Assembly (NCBI GenBank): GCA_039707655.1
Contig: CM077665.1
Span: 446,771,531-446,835,530, forward strand
Length of the DNA: 64,000 nucleotides
Origin: Elymus sibiricus
Lineage: Eukaryota; Streptophyta; Magnoliopsida; Poales; Poaceae
Direction: 5' to 3'
A model generated the notes under the pieces. The model saw only the letters and a program-made list of their open reading frames with translations. It was not told where the DNA came from and did no database searches. The translations under genes were made by a program, and so were the position numbers. This document shows, one piece after another, positions 37,608 through 50,988 of this stretch. Each line of letters opens with the position of its first letter. Positions within the stretch are counted from its first letter, which is position 1.

Positions 37608-39422
37608 TAACTTTCTCAACTTTTTAGCACATGCTATGTGGGTGAAATTGTGATACCATGCCAATTATCAACCATTTCAGAGTTCATTTGCAGTGCTTTT
37701 CAATTTCAGGGTCATCTTAGCTCAAAATAAATCATGAAATGCATGAAAAATAGCAAATGAAGTCAGAAAAGGGTTGAAAAGTGATGATGTGGCTTTGAAT
37801 GGTGCATATTGAATGCAGAAAAAGTCTTGAGTTAAAATATGTTTAAAAAAATAAAATCCTTTTGTAATAGACGAGTTTTCGTCCGAAACCCTGATACTTC
37901 GAAGGAGATTGTCCAGTTTGTACATGAAGTGCATCCAGTTTTTCCCGTAACCCTCTCACCTTTTTAGCACATGCTATGTGTGTGAAATTATGATACCATG
38001 CCAATTTTCAACCATTTCAGAGTTCATTTGCAGTGCTTTTCAATCTCAGGGTCATCTTAGCTCAAAATAAATCATGAAATGCATGAAAAATAGCAAATGA
38101 AGTCAGAAAAGGGTTGAAAAGTGATGATGTGGCTTTGAATGGTGCATATTGAATGCAGAAAAAGTCTTGAGTTAAAATATGTTTAAAATATGAAATCCCT
38201 TTTGTAATAGACGAGTTTTCGTCCGAAACCCTGATACTTCGAAGGAGATTGTCCAGTTTGTACACGAAGTGCATCCAGTTTTTCCCATAACCCTCTCAAC
38301 TTTTTAGCACATGCTATGTGGGTGAAATTATGATACCATGCCAATTTACAACCATTTCAGAGTTCATTTGCAGTGCTTTTCAATCTCAGGGTCATCTTAG
38401 CTCAAAATAAATCATGAAATGCATGAAAAATAGCAAATGAAGTCAGAAAATGGTTGAAAAGTGATGATGTGGCTTTGAATGGTGCATATTGAATGCAGAA
38501 AAAGTCTTGATTTAAAATATGTTTAAAAATATGAAATCCCTTTGTAATAGACATGTTTTCGTCCGAAACCCTAATACTTCGAAGGAGATTGTCCAGTTTC
38601 TACACGAAGTACATCCTGTTTTTCCCGTAAGTTTCTCAACTTCTTAGGACATGCTATGTGGATGAAATTATGATAACATGCCAATTTTCAACCATTCCAA
38701 AGTTCATTTGCAGTGCTTTTCAATCTCAGGGTTATCTTAGCTCAAAATAAATCATGAAATTCATGAAAAATAGCAAATGAAGTCAGAAAAGGGTTGAAAA
38801 GTGACTATGTGGCTTTGAATGGTGCATATTGAATGCAGAAAAAGTCTTGAGTTAAAATATGTTTAAAAATATGAAATCCCTTTGTAATAGACATGTTTTC
38901 GTCCGAAACCCTGATACTTCGAAGGAGATTGTCCAGTTTCTACACGAAGTACATCCAGTTTTTCCCGTAACCCTCTCAACTTCTTAGGACATGCTATGTG
39001 GGTGAAATTATGATACCATGCCAATTTTCAACCATTTCAGAGTTCATTTGCAGTGCTTTTCAATCTCAGGGTCATCTTAGCTCAAAATAAAACATGAAAT
39101 GCATGAAAAATAGCAAATGAAGTCAGAAAAGGGTTGAAAAGTGATGATGTGGCTTTGAATGGTGCATATTGAATGCAGAAAAAGTCTTGATTTAAAATAT
39201 GTTTAAAAATATGAAATCCCTTTTGTAATAGACGAGTTTTCGTCCGAAACCCTGATACTTCGAAGGAGATTGTCCAGTTTGTACACGAAGTACATCCAGT
39301 TTTTCCCGTAACCCTCTCAACTTTTTAGCACATGCTATGTGGGTGAAATTATGATACAATGCCAATTTTCAACCATTTCAGAGTTCATTTGCAGTGCTTT
39401 TCAATCTTAGGGTCATCTTAGC

Positions 39423-41463
39423 TCAAAATAAATCATGAAATGCATGAAAAATAGCAAATGAAGTCAGAAAAGGGTTGAAAAGTGATGATGTGGCTTTGAA
39501 TCGTGCATATTGAATGCAGAAAAAGTCTTGAGTTAAAATATGTTTAAAAAATGAAATCCCTTTTGTAATAGACGAGTTTTCGTCCGAAACCCTGATACTT
39601 CGAAGAAGATTGTCCAGTTTGTACACGAAGTGCATCCAGTTTTTCCCGTAACTTTCTCAACTTTTTAGCACATGCTATGTGGGTGAAATTGTGATACCAT
39701 GCCAATTATCAACCATTTCAGAGTTCATTTGCAGTGCTTTTCAATTTCAGGGTCATCTTAGCTCAAAATAAATCATGAAATGCATGAAAAATAGCAAATG
39801 AAGTCAGAAAAGGGTTGAAAAGTGATGATGTGGCTTTGAATGGTGCATATTGAATGCAGAAAAAGTCTTGAGTTAAAATATGTTTAAAAAAATAAAATCC
39901 TTTTGTAATAGACGAGTTTTCGTCCGAAACCCTGATACTTCGAAGGAGATTGTCCAGTTTGTACATGAAGTGCATCCAGTTTTTCCCGTAACCCTCTCAC
40001 CTTTTTAGCACATGCTATGTGTGTGAAATTATGATACCATGCCAATTTTCAACCATTTCAGAGTTCATTTGCAGTGCTTTTCAATCTCAGGGTCATCTTA
40101 GCTCAAAATAAATCATGAAATGCATGAAAAATAGCAAATGAAGTCAGAAAAGGGTTGAAAAGTGATGATGTGGCTTTGAATGGTGCATATTGAATGCAGA
40201 AAAAGTCTTGAGTTAAAATATGTTTAAAATATGAAATCCCTTTTGTAATAGACGAGTTTTCGTCCGAAACCCTGATACTTCGAAGGAGATTGTCCAGTTT
40301 GTACACGAAGTGCATCCAGTTTTTCCCATAACCCTCTCAACTTTTTAGCACATGCTATGTGGGTGAAATTATGATACCATGCCAATTTACAACCATTTCA
40401 GAGTTCATTTGCAGTGCTTTTCAATCTCAGGGTCATCTTAGCTCAAAATAAATCATGAAATGCATGAAAAATAGCAAATGAAGTCAGAAAATGGTTGAAA
40501 AGTGATGATGTGGCTTTGAATGGTGCATATTGAATGCAGAAAAAGTCTTGATTTAAAATATGTTTAAAAATATGAAATCCCTTTGTAATAGACATGTTTT
40601 CGTCCGAAACCCTAATACTTCGAAGGAGATTGTCCAGTTTCTACACGAAGTACATCCTGTTTTTCCCGTAACTTTCTCAACTTCTTAGGACATGCTATGT
40701 GGATGAAATTATGATAACATGCCAATTTTCAACCATTCCAAAGTTCATTTGCAGTGCTTTTCAATCTCAGGGTTATCTTAGCTCAAAATAAATCATGAAA
40801 TGCATGAAAAATAGCAAATGAAGTCAGAAAAGGGTTGAAAAGTGACTATGTGGCTTTGAATGGTGCATATTGAATGCAGAAAAAGTCTTGAGTTAAAATA
40901 TGTTTAAAAATATGAAATCCCTTTGTAATAGACATGTTTTCGTCCGAAACCCTGATACTTCGAAGGAGATTGTCCAGTTTCTACACGAAGTACATCCAGT
41001 TTTTCCCGTAACCCTCTCAACTTCTTAGGACATGCTATGTGGGTGAAATTATGATACCATGCCAATTTTCAACAATTTCAGAGTTCATTTGCAGTGCTTT
41101 TCAATCTCAGGGTCATCTTAGCTCAAAATAAATCATGAAATGCATGAAAAATAGCAAATGAAGTCAGAAAAGGGTTGAAAAGTGATGATGTGGCTTTGAA
41201 TGGTGCATATTGAATGCAGAAAAAGTCTTGATTTAAAATATGTTTAAAAATATGAAATCCCTTTTGTAATAGACGAGTTTTCGTCCGAAACCCTGATACT
41301 TCGAAGGAGATTGTCCAGTTTGTACACGAAGTACATCCAGTTTTTCCCGTAACCCTCTCAACTTTTTAGCACACGCTATGTGGGTGAAATTATGATACAA
41401 TGCCAATTTTCAACCATTTCAGAGTTCATTTGCAGTGCTTTTCAATCTTAGGGTCATCTTAGC
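39423..41463. repeat. Core HOR unit 3
   Basis: Complete, 2,041 bp. A carries GAATCGTGC plus the CGAAGAAG mark, B has CTATGTGTGTG, E ends with CAACAATTTC and F has GCACACGCTATG. The GAATCGTGC mark occurs elsewhere only in unit 6, exactly 5,103 bp downstream. Confidence 0.93.
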
Positions 41464-43504
41464 TCAAAATAAATCATGAAATGCACGAAAAATAGCAAAT
41501 GAAGTCAGAAAAGGGTTGAAAAGTGATGATGTGGCTTTGAATGGTGCATATTGAATGCAGAAAAAGTCTTGAGTTAAAATATGTTTAAAAAATGAAATCC
41601 CTTTTGTAATAGACGAGTTTTCGTCCGAAACCCTGATACTTCGAAGGAGATTGTCCAGTTTGTACACGAAGTGCATCCAGTTTTTCCCGTAACTTTCTCA
41701 ACTTTTTAGCACATGCTATGTGGGTGAAATTATGATACCATGCCAATTATCAACCATTTCAGAGTTCATTTGCAGTGCTTTTCAATTTAAGGGTCATCTT
41801 AGCTCAAAATAAATCATGAAATGCATGAAAAATAGCAAATGAAGTCAGAAAAGGGTTGAAAAGTGATGATGTGGCTTTGAATGGTGCATATTGAATGCAG
41901 AAAAAGTCTTGAGTTAAAATATGTTTAAAAAAATAAAATCCTTTTGTAATAGACGAGTTTTCGTCCGAAACCCTGATACTTCGAAGGAGATTGTCCAGTT
42001 TGTACATGAAGTGCATCCAGTTTTTCCCGTAACCCTCTCACCTTTTTAGCACATGCTATGTCGGTGAAATTATGATACCATGCCAATTTTCAACCATTTC
42101 AGAGTTCATTTGCAGTGCTTTTCAATCTCAGGGTCATCTTAGCTCAAAATAAATCATGAAATGCATGAAAAATAGCAAATGAAGTCAGAAAAGGGTTGAA
42201 AAGTGATGATGTGGCTTTGAATGGTGCATATTGAATGCAGAAAAAGTCTTGAGTTAAAATATGTTTAAAATATGAAATCCCTTTTGTAATAGACGAGTTT
42301 TCGTCCGAAACCCTGATACTTCGAAGGAGATTGTCCAGTTTGTACACGAAGTGCATCCAGTTTTTCCCATAACCCTCTCAACTTTTTAGCACATGCTATG
42401 TGGGTGAAATTATGATACCATGCCAATTTACAACCATTTCAGAGTTCATTTGCAGTGCTTTTCAATCTCAGGGTCATCTTAGCTCAAAATAAATCATGAA
42501 ATGCATGAAAAATAGCAAATGAAGTCAGAAAATGGTTGAAAAGTGATGATGTGGCTTTGAATGGTGCATATTGAATGCAGAAAAAGTCTTGATTTAAAAT
42601 ATGTTTAAAAATATGAAATCCCTTTGTAATAGACATGTTTTCGTCCGAAACCCTAATACTTCGAAGGAGATTGTCCAGTTTCTACACGAAGTACATCCTG
42701 TTTTTCCCGTAACTTTCTCAACTTCTTAGGACATGCTATGTGGATGAAATTATGATAACATGCCAATTTTCAACCATTCCAAAGTTCATTTGCAGTGCTT
42801 TTCAATCTCAGGGTTATCTTAGCTCAAAATAAATCATGAAATGCATGAAAAATAGCAAATGAAGTCAGAAAAGGGTTGAAAAGTGACTATGTGGCTTTGA
42901 ATGGTGCATATTGAATGCAGAAAAAGTCTTGAGTTAAAATATGTTTAAAAATATGAAATCCCTTTGTAATAGACATGTTTTCGTCCGAAACCCTGATACT
43001 TCGAAGGAGATTGTCCAGTTTCTACACGAAGTACATCCAGTTTTTCCCGTAACCCTCTCAACTTCTTAGGACATGCTATGTGGGTGAAATTATGATACCA
43101 TGCCAATTTTCAACAATTTCAGAGTTCATTTGCAGTGCTTTTCAATCTCAGGGTCATCTTAGCTCAAAATAAATCATGAAATGCATGAAAAATAGCAAAT
43201 GAAGTCAGAAAAGGGTTGAAAAGTGATGATGTGGCTTTGAATGGTGCATATTGAATGCAGAAAAAGTCTTGATTTAAAATATGTTTAAAAATATGAAATC
43301 CCTTTTGTAATAGACGAGTTTTCGTCCGAAACCCTGATACTTCGAAGGAGATTGTCCAGTTTGTACACGAAGTACATCCAGTTTTTCCCGTAACCCTCTC
43401 AACTTTTTAGCACACGCTATGTGGGTGAAATTATGATACAATGCCAATTTTCAACCATTTCAGAGTTCATTTGCAGTGCTTTTCAATCTTAGGGTCATCT
43501 TAGC
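41464..43504. repeat. Core HOR unit 4
   Basis: Complete, 2,041 bp. A has AAATGCACGAAAA and AATTTAAGGG, B has CTATGTCGGTG, E ends with CAACAATTTC and F has GCACACGCTATG. These marks are repeated in unit 5 (A, B), in unit 7 and in unit 8 (A, B). Confidence 0.93.
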
Positions 43505-44525
43505 TCAAAATAAATCATGAAATGCACGAAAAATAGCAAATGAAGTCAGAAAAGGGTTGAAAAGTGATGATGTGGCTTTGAATGGTGCATATTGAATGCA
43601 GAAAAAGTCTTGAGTTAAAATATGTTTAAAAAATGAAATCCCTTTTGTAATAGACGAGTTTTCGTCCGAAACCCTGATACTTCGAAGGAGATTGTCCAGT
43701 TTGTACACGAAGTGCATCCAGTTTTTCCCGTAACTTTCTCAACTTTTTAGCACATGCTATGTGGGTGAAATTATGATACCATGCCAATTATCAACCATTT
43801 CAGAGTTCATTTGCAGTGCTTTTCAATTTAAGGGTCATCTTAGCTCAAAATAAATCATGAAATGCATGAAAAATAGCAAATGAAGTCAGAAAAGGGTTGA
43901 AAAGTGATGATGTGGCTTTGAATGGTGCATATTGAATGCAGAAAAAGTCTTGAGTTAAAATATGTTTAAAAAAATAAAATCCTTTTGTAATAGACGAGTT
44001 TTCGTCCGAAACCCTGATACTTCGAAGGAGATTGTCCAGTTTGTACATGAAGTGCATCCAGTTTTTCCCGTAACCCTCTCACCTTTTTAGCACATGCTAT
44101 GTCGGTGAAATTATGATACCATGCCAATTTTCAACCATTTCAGAGTTCATTTGCAGTGCTTTTCAATCTCAGGGTCATCTTAGCTCAAAATAAATCATGA
44201 AATGCATGAAAAATAGCAAATGAAGTCAGAAAAGGGTTGAAAAGTGATGATGTGGCTTTGAATGGTGCATATTGAATGCAGAAAAAGTCTTGATTTAAAA
44301 TATGTTTAAAAATATGAAATCCCTTTTGTAATAGACGAGTTTTCGTCCGAAACCCTGATACTTCGAAGGAGATTGTCCAGTTTGTACACGAAGTACATCC
44401 AGTTTTTCCCGTAACCCTCTCAACTTTTTAGCACATGCTATGTGGGTGAAATTATGATACAATGCCAATTTTCAACCATTTCAGAGTTCATTTGCAGTGC
44501 TTTTCAATCTTAGGGTCATCTTAGC
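43505..44525. repeat. Core HOR unit 5, reduced to A-B-F
   Basis: Only three monomers (1,021 bp): A (43,505, AAATGCACGAAAA), B (43,845, CTATGTCGGTG) and F (44,185, TTGATTT). C, D and E are absent. The last B-specific base is at 44,103 and the first F-specific base at 44,294, so the join is in that interval. This is the junction of the 5.1-kb tandem duplication, not a simple deletion. Confidence 0.9.
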
Positions 44526-46566
44526 TCAAAATAAATCATGAAATGCATGAAAAATAGCAAATGAAGTCAGAAAAGGGTTGAAAAGTGATGATGTGGCTTT
44601 GAATCGTGCATATTGAATGCAGAAAAAGTCTTGAGTTAAAATATGTTTAAAAAATGAAATCCCTTTTGTAATAGACGAGTTTTCGTCCGAAACCCTGATA
44701 CTTCGAAGAAGATTGTCCAGTTTGTACACGAAGTGCATCCAGTTTTTCCCGTAACTTTCTCAACTTTTTAGCACATGCTATGTGGGTGAAATTGTGATAC
44801 CATGCCAATTATCAACCATTTCAGAGTTCATTTGCAGTGCTTTTCAATTTCAGGGTCATCTTAGCTCAAAATAAATCATGAAATGCATGAAAAATAGCAA
44901 ATGAAGTCAGAAAAGGGTTGAAAAGTGATGATGTGGCTTTGAATGGTGCATATTGAATGCAGAAAAAGTCTTGAGTTAAAATATGTTTAAAAAAATAAAA
45001 TCCTTTTGTAATAGACGAGTTTTCGTCCGAAACCCTGATACTTCGAAGGAGATTGTCCAGTTTGTACATGAAGTGCATCCAGTTTTTCCCGTAACCCTCT
45101 CACCTTTTTAGCACATGCTATGTGTGTGAAATTATGATACCATGCCAATTTTCAACCATTTCAGAGTTCATTTGCAGTGCTTTTCAATCTCAGGGTCATC
45201 TTAGCTCAAAATAAATCATGAAATGCATGAAAAATAGCAAATGAAGTCAGAAAAGGGTTGAAAAGTGATGATGTGGCTTTGAATGGTGCATATTGAATGC
45301 AGAAAAAGTCTTGAGTTAAAATATGTTTAAAATATGAAATCCCTTTTGTAATAGACGAGTTTTCGTCCGAAACCCTGATACTTCGAAGGAGATTGTCCAG
45401 TTTGTACACGAAGTGCATCCAGTTTTTCCCATAACCCTCTCAACTTTTTAGCACATGCTATGTGGGTGAAATTATGATACCATGCCAATTTACAACCATT
45501 TCAGAGTTCATTTGCAGTGCTTTTCAATCTCAGGGTCATCTTAGCTCAAAATAAATCATGAAATGCATGAAAAATAGCAAATGAAGTCAGAAAATGGTTG
45601 AAAAGTGATGATGTGGCTTTGAATGGTGCATATTGAATGCAGAAAAAGTCTTGATTTAAAATATGTTTAAAAATATGAAATCCCTTTGTAATAGACATGT
45701 TTTCGTCCGAAACCCTAATACTTCGAAGGAGATTGTCCAGTTTCTACACGAAGTACATCCTGTTTTTCCCGTAACTTTCTCAACTTCTTAGGACATGCTA
45801 TGTGGATGAAATTATGATAACATGCCAATTTTCAACCATTCCAAAGTTCATTTGCAGTGCTTTTCAATCTCAGGGTTATCTTAGCTCAAAATAAATCATG
45901 AAATGCATGAAAAATAGCAAATGAAGTCAGAAAAGGGTTGAAAAGTGACTATGTGGCTTTGAATGGTGCATATTGAATGCAGAAAAAGTCTTGAGTTAAA
46001 ATATGTTTAAAAATATGAAATCCCTTTGTAATAGACATGTTTTCGTCCGAAACCCTGATACTTCGAAGGAGATTGTCCAGTTTCTACACGAAGTACATCC
46101 AGTTTTTCCCGTAACCCTCTCAACTTCTTAGGACATGCTATGTGGGTGAAATTATGATACCATGCCAATTTTCAACAATTTCAGAGTTCATTTGCAGTGC
46201 TTTTCAATCTCAGGGTCATCTTAGCTCAAAATAAATCATGAAATGCATGAAAAATAGCAAATGAAGTCAGAAAAGGGTTGAAAAGTGATGATGTGGCTTT
46301 GAATGGTGCATATTGAATGCAGAAAAAGTCTTGATTTAAAATATGTTTAAAAATATGAAATCCCTTTTGTAATAGACGAGTTTTCGTCCGAAACCCTGAT
46401 ACTTCGAAGGAGATTGTCCAGTTTGTACACGAAGTACATCCAGTTTTTCCCGTAACCCTCTCAACTTTTTAGCACACGCTATGTGGGTGAAATTATGATA
46501 CAATGCCAATTTTCAACCATTTCAGAGTTCATTTGCAGTGCTTTTCAATCTTAGGGTCATCTTAGC
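44526..46566. repeat. Core HOR unit 6
   Basis: Complete, 2,041 bp. It carries the unit 3 marks: GAATCGTGC and CGAAGAAG in A, CTATGTGTGTG in B, CAACAATTTC at the end of E and GCACACGCTATG in F. It is therefore the copy of unit 3 at an offset of 5,103 bp. Confidence 0.93.
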
Positions 46567-48947
46567 TCAAAATAAATCATGAAATGCACGAAAAATAGCA
46601 AATGAAGTCAGAAAAGGGTTGAAAAGTGATGATGTGGCTTTGAATGGTGCATATTGAATGCAGAAAAAGTCTTGAGTTAAAATATGTTTAAAAAATGAAA
46701 TCCCTTTTGTAATAGACGAGTTTTCGTCCGAAACCCTGATACTTCGAAGGAGATTGTCCAGTTTGTACACGAAGTGCATCCAGTTTTTCCCGTAACTTTC
46801 TCAACTTTTTAGCACATGCTATGTGGGTGAAATTATGATACCATGCCAATTATCAACCATTTCAGAGTTCATTTGCAGTGCTTTTCAATTTAAGGGTCAT
46901 CTTAGCTCAAAATAAATCATGAAATGCATGAAAAATAGCAAATGAAGTCAGAAAAGGGTTGAAAAGTGATGATGTGGCTTTGAATGGTGCATATTGAATG
47001 CAGAAAAAGTCTTGAGTTAAAATATGTTTAAAAAAATAAAATCCTTTTGTAATAGACGAGTTTTCGTCCGAAACCCTGATACTTCGAAGGAGATTGTCCA
47101 GTTTGTACATGAAGTGCATCCAGTTTTTCCCGTAACCCTCTCACCTTTTTAGCACATGCTATGTCGGTGAAATTATGATACCATGCCAATTTTCAACCAT
47201 TTCAGAGTTCATTTGCAGTGCTTTTCAATCTCAGGGTCATCTTAGCTCAAAATAAATCATGAAATGCATGAAAAATAGCAAATGAAGTCAGAAAAGGGTT
47301 GAAAAGTGATGATGTGGCTTTGAATGGTGCATATTGAATGCAGAAAAAGTCTTGAGTTAAAATATGTTTAAAATATGAAATCCCTTTTGTAATAGACGAG
47401 TTTTCGTCCGAAACCCTGATACTTCGAAGGAGATTGTCCAGTTTGTACACGAAGTGCATCCAGTTTTTCCCATAACCCTCTCAACTTTTTAGCACATGCT
47501 ATGTGGGTGAAATTATGATACCATGCCAATTTACAACCATTTCAGAGTTCATTTGCAGTGCTTTTCAATCTCAGGGTCATCTTAGCTCAAAATAAATCAT
47601 GAAATGCATGAAAAATAGCAAATGAAGTCAGAAAATGGTTGAAAAGTGATGATGTGGCTTTGAATGGTGCATATTGAATGCAGAAAAAGTCTTGAGTTAA
47701 AATATGTTTAAAATATGAAATCCCTTTTGTAATAGACGAGTTTTCGTCCGAAACCCTGATACTTCGAAGGAGATTGTCCAGTTTGTACACGAAGTGCATC
47801 CAGTTTTTCCCATGACCCTCTCAACTTTTTAGCACATGCTATGTGGGTGAAATTATGATACCATGCCAATTTACAACCATTTCAGAGTTCATTTGCAGTG
47901 CTTTTCAATCTCAGGGTCATCTTAGCTCAAAATAAATCATGAAATGCATGAAAAATAGCAAATGAAGTCAGAAAATGGTTGAAAAGTGATGATGTGGCTT
48001 TGAATGGTGCATATTAAATGCAGAAAAAGTCTTGATTTAAAATATGTTTAAAAATATGAAATCCCTTTGTAATAGACATGTTTTCGTCCGAAACCCTAAT
48101 ACTTCGAAGGAGATTGTCCAGTTTCTACACGAAGTACATCCTGTTTTTCCCGTAACTTTCTCAACTTCTTAGGACATGCTATGTGGATGAAATTATGATA
48201 ACATGCCAATTTTCAACCATTCCAAAGTTCATTTGCAGTGCTTTTCAATCTCAGGGTTATCTTAGCTCAAAATAAATCATGAAATGCATGAAAAATAGCA
48301 AATGAAGTCAGAAAAGGGTTGAAAAGTGACTATGTGGCTTTGAATGGTGCATATTGAATGCAGAAAAAGTCTTGAGTTAAAATATGTTTAAAAATATGAA
48401 ATCCCTTTGTAATAGACATGTTTTCGTCCGAAACCCTGATACTTCGAAGGAGATTGTCCAGTTTCTACACGAAGTACATCCAGTTTTTCCCGTAACCCTC
48501 TCAACTTCTTAGGACATGCTATGTGGGTGAAATTATGATACCATGCCAATTTTCAACAATTTCAGAGTTCATTTGCAGTGCTTTTCAATCTCAGGGTCAT
48601 CTTAGCTCAAAATAAATCATGAAATGCATGAAAAATAGCAAATGAAGTCAGAAAAGGGTTGAAAAGTGATGATGTGGCTTTGAATGGTGCATATTGAATG
48701 CAGAAAAAGTCTTGATTTAAAATATGTTTAAAAATATGAAATCCCTTTTGTAATAGACGAGTTTTCGTCCGAAACCCTGATACTTCGAAGGAGATTGTCC
48801 AGTTTGTACACGAAGTACATCCAGTTTTTCCCGTAACCCTCTCAACTTTTTAGCACACGCTATGTGGGTGAAATTATGATACAATGCCAATTTTCAACCA
48901 TTTCAGAGTTCATTTGCAGTGCTTTTCAATCTTAGGGTCATCTTAGC
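46567..48947. repeat. Core HOR unit 7, seven monomers with a D/C hybrid
   Basis: The order is A-B-C-(D/C)-D-E-F, 2,381 bp. The extra monomer at 47,587 has AAAATGGTTG of D on the left (last D base 47,636) and CTTGAGTT, AAAATATGAAATC and TTTACAACC of C on the right (first C base 47,696). It also has CCCATGACC. The D after it has ATATTAAATG. The rest carries unit 4 marks (AAATGCACG, CTATGTCGG, CAACAATTTC). Confidence 0.9.
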
Positions 48948-50988
48948 TCAAAATAAATCATGAAATGCACGAAAAATAGCAAATGAAGTCAGAAAAGGGT
49001 TGAAAAGTGATGATGTGGCTTTGAATGGTGCATATTGAATGCAGAAAAAGTCTTGAGTTAAAATATGTTTAAAAAATGAAATCCCTTTTGTAATAGACGA
49101 GTTTTCGTCCGAAACCCTGATACTTCGAAGGAGATTGTCCAGTTTGTACACGAAGTGCATCCAGTTTTTCCCGTAACTTTCTCAACTTTTTAGCACATGC
49201 TATGTGGGTGAAATTATGATACCATGCCAATTATCAACCATTTCAGAGTTCATTTGCAGTGCTTTTCAATTTAAGGGTCATCTTAGCTCAAAATAAATCA
49301 TGAAATGCATGAAAAATAGCAAATGAAGTCAGAAAAGGGTTGAAAAGTGATGATGTGGCTTTGAATGGTGCATATTGAATGCAGAAAAAGTCTTGAGTTA
49401 AAATATGTTTAAAAAAATAAAATCCTTTTGTAATAGACGAGTTTTCGTCCGAAACCCTGATACTTCGAAGGAGATTGTCCAGTTTGTACATGAAGTGCAT
49501 CCAGTTTTTCCCGTAACCCTCTCACCTTTTTAGCACATGCTATGTCGGTGAAATTATGATACCATGCCAATTTTCAACCATTTCAGAGTTCATTTGCAGT
49601 GCTTTTCAATCTCAGGGTCATCTTAGCTCAAAATAAATCATGAAATGCATGAAAAATAGCAAATGAAGTCAGAAAAGGGTTGAAAAGTGATGATGTGGCT
49701 TTGAATGGTGCATATTGAATGCAGAAAAAGTCTTGAGTTAAAATATGTTTAAAATATGAAATCCCTTTTGTAATAGACGAGTTTTCGTCCGAAACCCTGA
49801 TACTTCGAAGGAGATTGTCCAGTTTGTACACGAAGTGCATCCAGTTTTTCCCATAACCCTCTCAACTTTTTAGCACATGCTATGTGGGTGAAATTATGAT
49901 ACCATGCCAATTTACAACCATTTCAGAGTTCATTTGCAGTGCTTTTCAATCTCAGGGTCATCTTAGCTCAAAATAAATCATGAAATGCATGAAAAATAGC
50001 AAATGAAGTCAGAAAATGGTTGAAAAGTGATGATGTGGCTTTGAATGGTGCATATTGAATGCAGAAAAAGTCTTGATTTAAAATATGTTTAAAAATATGA
50101 AATCCCTTTGTAATAGACATGTTTTCGTCCGAAACCCTAATACTTCGAAGGAGATTGTCCAGTTTCTACACGAAGTACATCCTGTTTTTCCCGTAACTTT
50201 CTCAACTTCTTAGGACATGCTATGTGGATGAAATTATGATAACATGCCAATTTTCAACCATTCCAAAGTTCATTTGCAGTGCTTTTCAATCTCAGGGTTA
50301 TCTTAGCTCAAAATAAATCATGAAATGCATGAAAAATAGCAAATGAAGTCAGAAAAGGGTTGAAAAGTGACTATGTGGCTTTGAATGGTGCATATTGAAT
50401 GCAGAAAAAGTCTTGAGTTAAAATATGTTTAAAAATATGAAATCCCTTTGTAATAGACATGTTTTCGTCCGAAACCCTGATACTTCGAAGGAGATTGTCC
50501 AGTTTCTACACGAAGTACATCCAGTTTTTCCCGTAACCCTCTCAACTTCTTAGGACATGCTATGTGGGTGAAATTATGATTCCATGCCAATTTTCAACCA
50601 TTTCAGAGTTCATTTGCAGTGCTTTTCAATCTCAGGGTCATCTTAGCTCAAAATAAATCATGAAATGCATGAAAAATAGCAAATGAAGTCAGAAAAGGGT
50701 TGAAAAGTGATGATGTGGCTTTGAATGGTGCATATTGAATGCAGAAAAAGTCTTGATTTAAAATATGTTTAAAAATATGAAATCCCTTTTGTAATAGACG
50801 AGTTTTCGTCCGAAACCCTGATACTTCGAAGGAGATTGTCCAGTTTGTACACGAAGTACATCCAGTTTTTCCCGTAACCCTCTCAACTTTTTAGCACATG
50901 CTATGTGGGTGAAATTATGATACAATGCCAATTTTCAACCATTTCAGAGTTCATTTGCAGTGCTTTTCAATCTTAGGGTCATCTTAGC
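48948..50988. repeat. Core HOR unit 8
   Basis: Complete, 2,041 bp. A and B carry the unit 4/5 marks (AAATGCACGAAAA, CTATGTCGGTG), while C to F do not carry the unit 4 marks: E ends with CAACCATTTC and a private GATTCCATG, and F has GCACATGC. The copy 2 end of the 5.1-kb duplication therefore falls after B of this unit. Confidence 0.92.

Larger units (their letters stand above)
37382..37721. repeat. Representative monomer (type A) and its internal anatomy
   Basis: This 340-bp copy serves as a reference. In order it holds a dyad TCATG-aaatg-CATGA (37,392-37,406); an AT-rich left half with GCAAATGAA (37,413-37,421) and GGTTGAAAA (37,432-37,440); a variable A-tract near 37,503-37,525 that differs in length and base between types; a CpG patch (37,532-37,607) with six CpGs; a hairpin GACGA-gttt-TCGTC (37,530-37,543); the 8-bp palindrome CTTCGAAG (37,557-37,564); a dyad CACAT-gct-ATGTG (37,628-37,640); and a CpG-free right half. 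Type A diagnostics are GTAACTTTCTC, CAATTATCAACC and AATTTCAGGG. No open frame suggests a protein, and no internal 170-bp duplication is evident by eye. Confidence 0.9.
37382..39422. repeat. Core HOR unit 2
   Basis: Complete, 2,041 bp. Private or shared marks are CGAAGAAGATTG and GAAATTGTGATACC in A, CTATGTGTGTG in B, GTAAGTTTCTC in D, GAAATTCATG in E and AAATAAAACATG in F. The A and B marks are shared with units 3 and 6, showing these units descend from one another. Confidence 0.93.
39083..44184. repeat. 5.1-kb tandem duplication, copy 1 (15 monomers)
   Basis: The order F-A-B-C-D-E-F-A-B-C-D-E-F-A-B runs from the F at about 39,083 to the B ending near 44,184. The pairs GAATCGTGC (39,423 and 44,526 monomers) and AAATGCACG (41,464 and 46,567 monomers) are both 5,103 bp apart. 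Fifteen monomers is not a multiple of six, so the duplication broke the six-monomer phase and left the B-F junction. Exact ends are uncertain within about 200 bp. Confidence 0.85.
44185..49627. repeat. 5.1-kb tandem duplication, copy 2 (with later 1-monomer gain)
   Basis: The same F-A-B-C-D-E-F-A-B-C-D-E-F-A-B order, extended by the D/C hybrid at 47,587, so it is one monomer (340 bp) longer. It ends with the B at 49,288 that bears CTATGTCGGTG, after which a normal C follows. The hybrid is absent from copy 1, so it arose afterwards or was lost there. Confidence 0.83.

Noticed and set aside
37382..37721. The 340-bp monomer as a dimer of two ~170-bp units
   Set aside because: I compared the two halves by eye and found no direct similarity beyond short words; the internal symmetry seen is inverted, not direct. 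A computed self-alignment would be needed to exclude a very old dimer.
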